This document shows positions 6,328 through 9,230 of a DNA stretch of 9,230 nucleotides, piece by piece. The notes under the pieces were generated by a model. It was not told the origin of the DNA, did not search any database, and worked only from the letters and a program-made list of their open reading frames with translations. Position 1 is the stretch's first letter. Each line of letters opens with the position of its first letter. The translations under genes were made by a program, and so were the position numbers. Source of the DNA: PeH17 sp964414925 (GTDB taxonomy: Bacteria; Bacillota; Clostridia; Christensenellales; CAG-138); assembly GCA_964414925.1 (NCBI GenBank), contig CAYPXV010000064.1:1-9230 (forward strand), read 5' to 3'.

Positions 6328-7320
6328 TCACACTCTCCCCACAACGATATAACCGCCGTCATTTGTGCCCGATACGATATAATCTGTAATCGGGGCGGGT
6401 ATCTGTATCGGCTGCTGTTCGGGCACGAAATAGATAACGTAGCCGCCTGTGAGGGAAACTGTTCTGTCGGTTTCGTTGTAATGAGCAACGTCGATATAGC
6501 CGTCTTTCTGTTCAAATTCAATATCGGCATCTTTGACGAACAACATCCCCGTTTGCGGTGAATATTGCTTTATCTGCTCGATAAATTCTTCATAGGTAAT
6601 ATTGAGTGCGGTAACGGCATGGGCAACAGGTATTCCGAGGTACCTGAAATGCCAGGGCTCATATGCGATGTGCGTTATCTGTTCGCTGCCTATCGGATAG
6701 CGAAGTATAAAACCGTAATCGCTGCAAATTTTACCGAACCATTCCCTGTCGGGGTGATATTCGAGCGGAACACGCTGTAAGTCGGCATCCACTGTTGACA
6801 GATCTACCGCAAAGCCCGTGTGATGTTCGCTTGCACCGGGTGATGCAACATAGATCTTTGCCATTTCCTCTCCGTGATCAATGACGTAGTTATCATAGAG
6901 CTGCTGCTGATATTGTTCGGTTCTGTAACCGCTGGTAACGTACAGTCTATAGCCGTTATGTTCGTAAAAAACTTTGCCGAGTTCCGTCAATGCCTGTGTC
7001 ATCAGGCTCGGAAGTTCGATATCCTCTCTGTCCGTCAGCAGATACTCGCCCTGTGCTATCGGCTCTGTTTGTATTTCGTTTGTATGGGAATAGAAATGTT
7101 CATAATTTACAAGCACAAGCATACCGTCATCCGCACGCAGTTCATCCTCTGCCACGGTAAAAAACGGTGCGGGTGTAGCTGTGGGCATTTCGGGTAGGGG
7201 AGTTTGCTGTTCGTATGCCGTTTGCGGCGGTAAGCTCTGCTGAGCCGAGCTACAGCCCAGTGCGGTTAAAAGAATCAGTGCCGCCAAAAGAATAATCGGT
7301 TTGTTAAGATGTTTTTTCAT
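6328..7320 (-). CDS. VanY-type D-alanyl-D-alanine carboxypeptidase lipoprotein
   Basis: A 330-residue exported protein predicted to remove the terminal D-Ala from peptidoglycan stem peptides outside the membrane. Residues 1-22 are a hydrophobic signal, and C23 in TALGC is a likely lipidation site (a slightly atypical lipobox). A Gln/Pro/Thr-rich spacer follows. The peptidase M15B domain (about 103-235) has SGYRT (130-134, substrate Arg), SEHHTGFAVD (164-173, zinc ligands H166 and D173) and EPWH (221-224, catalytic E221 and zinc ligand H224), so the active site looks intact. The last ~85 residues are a beta-rich extension of unknown role. The ribosome site GGAGG five bases before ATG 7320 fixes the start. 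It is transcribed divergently from spoIIGA. No vanH/A/X or two-component genes adjoin it, so a housekeeping or sporulation-related wall role is more likely than glycopeptide resistance. No clear terminator follows it. Confidence 0.88.
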   Translation of the reverse strand: MKKHLNKPIILLAALILLTALGCSSAQQSLPPQTAYEQQTPLPEMPTATPAPFFTVAEDELRADDGMLVLVNYEHFYSHTNEIQTEPIAQGEYLLTDREDIELPSLMTQALTELGKVFYEHNGYRLYVTSGYRTEQYQQQLYDNYVIDHGEEMAKIYVASPGASEHHTGFAVDLSTVDADLQRVPLEYHPDREWFGKICSDYGFILRYPIGSEQITHIAYEPWHFRYLGIPVAHAVTALNITYEEFIEQIKQYSPQTGMLFVKDADIEFEQKDGYIDVAHYNETDRTVSLTGGYVIYFVPEQQPIQIPAPITDYIVSGTNDGGYIVVGRV

Positions 7321-7330
7321 ACTTTCCTCC

Positions 7331-7347
7331 GTTTAAATTTTTTAAAC
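7331..7347. promoter_or_regulatory. 17-bp AT-rich palindrome before the vanY-type gene
   Basis: GTTTAAA and TTTAAAC are perfect 7-bp arms around TTT, directly upstream of the ribosome site and just after the predicted transcription start (about 7350). It could be an operator; the AT-rich stem would be a weak RNA hairpin. Confidence 0.35.
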
Positions 7348-7356
7348 CCGTTCATA

Positions 7357-7385
7357 ATGATAACTCAATTGAATTTCATAGTCAA
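7357..7385 (-). promoter_or_regulatory. Sigma-A promoter of the vanY-type gene
   Basis: The minus strand has -35 TTGACT (7380-7385), a 17-base spacer and -10 TATCAT (7357-7362). Predicted start is near 7350, giving a leader of about 30 bases. Confidence 0.65.
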
Positions 7386-7409
7386 TAATGAATTTTTCAT
7401 CGGTCAATA

Positions 7410-7476
7410 TTCGACTTAAACAGACCCGATACTCGCCCCCGAATCGACCGAACTTTAGTTGCGGCAGTGTTACAAT
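7410..7476 (+). promoter_or_regulatory. spoIIG-type promoter with Spo0A-box-like sites
   Basis: A -10 TACAAT (7471-7476) lies 25 bases before the spoIIGA start codon, with no consensus -35 at 17 bases. TTCGACT (7410-7416) differs at one base from the Spo0A box TTCGACA, and a weaker match, ATCGACC (7443-7449), overlaps the -35 zone. In Bacillus subtilis the spoIIG promoter is a sigma-A promoter with abnormal spacing that is activated by Spo0A bound at and upstream of the -35. The arrangement here fits that model, but the second box is weak. Confidence 0.5.
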
Positions 7477-7501
7477 ATTGATACGTAGGAGGGCTGTTTC
7501 C

Positions 7502-8260
7502 ATGTATATTGAGCTTTTCTTGCTTGATAACCTCCTGATGAACCTCTTGGTTCTGCACCTTTCGGCTGCAATACTGTCCGTGCGTCCGAGAAGAACCCGA
7601 TTCTTCCTTTTCTCGCTTGCGGCATCGGTTTACGCAGCCATCGGTGCGGGGCTGAATCCGATACTGCTTAAATTACCTGCTAAATTTGCGGCGTCAATCG
7701 CAATGTCTTTCTTTCTCCCATGTAAAAATTTGAGAGAATTTTTAAAGAACTACTTCGCACTTATCTTCTCCACGCTCTGTTCGGGCGGTGCAGTGTTCGG
7801 TATTTGTCTGGTGTTTGGCAGCGATTTTTCCTCCGGTATCGGTCTGCACTGCTTTATACTCGGTATTTTTATCGTTTCACTTTTGCCCGGTAGGTTCAGA
7901 AAACTGCTGACGCATAAATCCCTATGCGATAATGCCGCTGTGCTTGAAGTCTCCCTCCGCAGCGATAAGAATCTTTCACTTGCCGCATTGATAGATACGG
8001 GGCATAGCCTTTGTGAACCGCTCTCGGGGCTTCCCGTAATCCTGCTACCTGCAAAATACGCTAAAACCCATACTCTTAAAAGTATCAGTATCGTCACTTT
8101 GACTACCGCTTCGGGTAAAACCCTGCTTCCGATTTACTGCCCCTCTTCCGTCAAGGTCAACGGCTTTTCCGTCTCGGCATTTGTTGCCTTTGCCCATGTC
8201 GCCTTTGCCGTCATACCCCCGACTCTTGCCGTAAATCATAATTCGTCCGACAACGAATAA
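7502..8260 (+). CDS. spoIIGA: Sporulation sigma-E factor-processing peptidase SpoIIGA
   Basis: A 252-residue membrane aspartic protease that activates pro-sigma-E in the mother cell after asymmetric septation. The N-terminus MYIELFLLDNLLMNLLVLHL matches the family's first membrane helix. About five hydrophobic segments fill residues 1-130. The cytoplasmic protease half contains LIDTGHSL, with D165 as the catalytic aspartate of the DTG motif, followed by PLSGLPVILL as in SpoIIGA proteins. It is shorter than the Bacillus protein (about 309 residues), mainly in the protease half. ATG 7502 is preferred over an in-frame ATG at 7388: AGGAGGG at 7487-7493 sits eight bases before it, and the 38-residue extension would cross the promoter and is not family-like. 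The sigE gene follows 22 bp downstream in the same operon, which strongly supports the call. Confidence 0.92.
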   Translation: MYIELFLLDNLLMNLLVLHLSAAILSVRPRRTRFFLFSLAASVYAAIGAGLNPILLKLPAKFAASIAMSFFLPCKNLREFLKNYFALIFSTLCSGGAVFGICLVFGSDFSSGIGLHCFILGIFIVSLLPGRFRKLLTHKSLCDNAAVLEVSLRSDKNLSLAALIDTGHSLCEPLSGLPVILLPAKYAKTHTLKSISIVTLTTASGKTLLPIYCPSSVKVNGFSVSAFVAFAHVAFAVIPPTLAVNHNSSDNE

Positions 8261-8282
8261 TATCAGTCAAAAGGAGATTTCC

Positions 8283-9008
8283 ATGAACAGCATTTTCCGA
8301 TTCATCCATGCACGCATTTGTGCCCTTTTTAATAAACTTCGCTCTCTCCTATTCGGTGAAAGCTTCTATATCTCCGGCGGAGAATCCCTGCCCGCACCCC
8401 TTTCCGCTGATGAGGAGTTGCAGCTCACATCCCGTCTGGCTCAAAAGGATTTGCAGGCAAGAAACACCTTGATTGAACATAACCTCCGTCTTGTCGTTTA
8501 TATCGCAAAACGCTTTGAAAATACGGGCATTGGCATCGATGACCTTATCTCCATCGGCACAATCGGTCTGATTAAAGCCGTTAATACTTTCCGTACCGAT
8601 AAAAATATCAAGCTCGCCACCTATGCAAGTCGCTGTATAGAAAATGAAATCCTAATGTTTTTACGAAAATCCAACAGGCTTAAACTTGAAGTCAGTCTCG
8701 ATGAACCCCTGAACGTCGATAGGGACGGTAACGAACTGCTTCTCTGCGACATCCTCGGTACGGATGATGATATCGTCAGCCGTGAAATAGAGGATAAAGC
8801 AGAACTTGATATCCTTCGTGAGGCTGTCTCTCGTCTTAATGAACGTGACAGAAATATCATCTCCCTCCGCTTCGGGCTGAACGGTAAACGTGAATACACC
8901 CAAAAACAGGTCGCAGATATGCTCGGTATCTCTCAAAGCTATATCTCCCGTCTTGAAAAACGTATCCTTTCCGATTTGCATGACGACATGCTTCGCAGTT
9001 TGTCCTAG
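8283..9008 (+). CDS. sigE: RNA polymerase sporulation sigma factor sigma-E
   Basis: A 241-residue mother-cell sigma factor that directs early sporulation genes after septation. It is made as an inactive precursor. Residues 1-28 form the amphipathic pro-sequence, and the cleavage zone GESFYISGGESLP aligns with that of Bacillus pro-sigma-E. Region 2 is highly conserved (NLRLVVYIAKRFENTG, DLISIGTIGLIKAVNTF, KLATYASRCIENEILM; about 66-126). Region 3/4 includes DEPLNVDRDGNELLLCDILGTDDD (in part) and the region 4.2 helix-turn-helix TQKQVADMLGISQSYISRLEKR (about 206-227, quoted in part). Its length matches the family (239 in B. subtilis). The ribosome site AAGGAG (8271-8276) precedes ATG 8283, 22 bp after spoIIGA. 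The last codons lie inside the first unit of a 41-bp repeat array, and no strong terminator follows. sigG, which often comes next in relatives, is absent from the 222 bp that remain. Confidence 0.96.
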   Translation: MNSIFRFIHARICALFNKLRSLLFGESFYISGGESLPAPLSADEELQLTSRLAQKDLQARNTLIEHNLRLVVYIAKRFENTGIGIDDLISIGTIGLIKAVNTFRTDKNIKLATYASRCIENEILMFLRKSNRLKLEVSLDEPLNVDRDGNELLLCDILGTDDDIVSREIEDKAELDILREAVSRLNERDRNIISLRFGLNGKREYTQKQVADMLGISQSYISRLEKRILSDLHDDMLRSLS

Positions 9009-9126
9009 GTCATTTCTTTGTTGACGACATGCTTCGCAGTTTGTCCTAATCCTTTTCTTTGCTGTCATCATGCTTCGCAGCTTATCCTAAGCTTTTTCTT
9101 TGCTGTCACCATGCTTCGCAGTTTGT
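8981..9126 (+). repeat. 41-bp direct repeat array, 3.6 units, starting in sigE
   Basis: Units begin at 8981, 9022, 9063 and 9104. The core ATGCTTCGCAG recurs at 8988, 9029, 9070 and 9111, exactly 41 bp apart; the fourth unit stops after 23 bases. Unit 1 encodes the last residues of sigma-E (DDMLRSLS and stop). Units 2 and 3 retain MLRSLS followed by a TAA, in shifted frames because 41 is not a multiple of three. Units 1 and 2 differ at about five positions, unit 3 at more. There are no spacers, so this is not CRISPR. Units 1 and 2 can form a small hairpin (GACATGC-TTC-GCA, then TGTC). Confidence 0.9.
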
Positions 9127-9201
9127 GTAAAAAAGTTTTAAAAAAATTTTTCCATGTGGTTTGTACTAAATCATTCGATATGCGTTTTCGGATGTGAAAA
9201 C

Positions 9202-9230
9202 TGTGGATAACTATGTGGATAACTATGTGA
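9202..9230 (+). promoter_or_regulatory. DnaA-box cluster, possible oriC edge
   Basis: TGTGGATAA, the exact complement of the DnaA box TTATCCACA, occurs at 9202-9210 and 9214-9222 in the same orientation, each followed by CTA. A third copy may begin with TGTGA at 9226, where the window ends. An AT-rich tract (about 9129-9151) lies 50 bp to the left. Such clusters mark chromosomal origins and dnaA upstream regions, but the dnaA gene itself is not in view. Confidence 0.6.

Noticed and set aside
6328..7320. Glycopeptide-resistance determinant
   Set aside because: A VanY-type domain alone is common in wall metabolism; no vanH, vanA/B-type ligase, vanX or vanRS genes are in the window.
7388..7501. 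38-residue N-terminal extension of SpoIIGA
   Set aside because: It crosses the promoter region, lacks a ribosome site and is unlike the family; ATG 7502 has a strong Shine-Dalgarno sequence.
8981..9126. CRISPR array
   Set aside because: The units are contiguous with no unique spacers, begin inside a coding sequence, and no cas gene is present.

Overview
The window looks like chromosome of an endospore-forming, Gram-positive member of the Clostridia, most likely an Oscillospiraceae/Ruminococcus-type gut anaerobe. Three things point there: a spoIIGA-sigE sporulation pair, a secreted protein ending in a type I dockerin (cellulosome-type assembly), and a surface protein with a C-terminal sortase-type anchor. 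A run of exactly 100 N at 4415-4514 shows that this is a draft, scaffolded assembly.

Layout from left to right. 1-110: a tandem intergenic repeat made of short palindromes. 280-951 (-): a GntR/FadR-type regulator with its own promoter and a strong terminator. 1165-2970 (-): a secreted dockerin protein with a carbohydrate-binding-like module, an Ig-like (BIG2) domain and a beta-propeller-like region. 3133-4200 (+): a divergent regulator with an ArsR-type winged helix at its C-terminus. 4286-6117 (-): a paralogue of the dockerin protein's propeller that carries an InlB-type repeat, a cleaved-adhesin-like domain, a Pro/Thr linker and a cell-wall sorting signal. The sorting signal is hidden by the assembly gap and returns in frame when the 55-bp overlap is collapsed. 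6328-7320 (-): a VanY-type D-Ala-D-Ala carboxypeptidase lipoprotein. 7502-8260 and 8283-9008 (+): spoIIGA and sigE, behind a promoter with Spo0A-box-like sites. 8981-9126: four copies of a 41-bp direct repeat that starts inside the last codons of sigE. 9202-9230: two perfect DnaA boxes 12 bp apart, possibly the edge of oriC or of the dnaA upstream region.

How the genes fit together: the two propeller proteins appear to be one function delivered in two ways, one docked to a cohesin-bearing scaffold and one linked to the wall. The ArsR-type regulator between them is a plausible controller. SpoIIGA cleaves and activates the sigma-E precursor in the mother cell. The VanY-type enzyme trims peptidoglycan stem peptides and shares the divergent intergenic region with the spoIIG promoter. 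Nearly every minus-strand promoter here is followed by an inverted repeat between the transcription start and the Shine-Dalgarno site, which are candidate operators. Nothing in the window is a clear new enzymatic system. The most unusual points are the propeller pair, the sigE-tail repeat array beside DnaA boxes, and the misassembled anchor.
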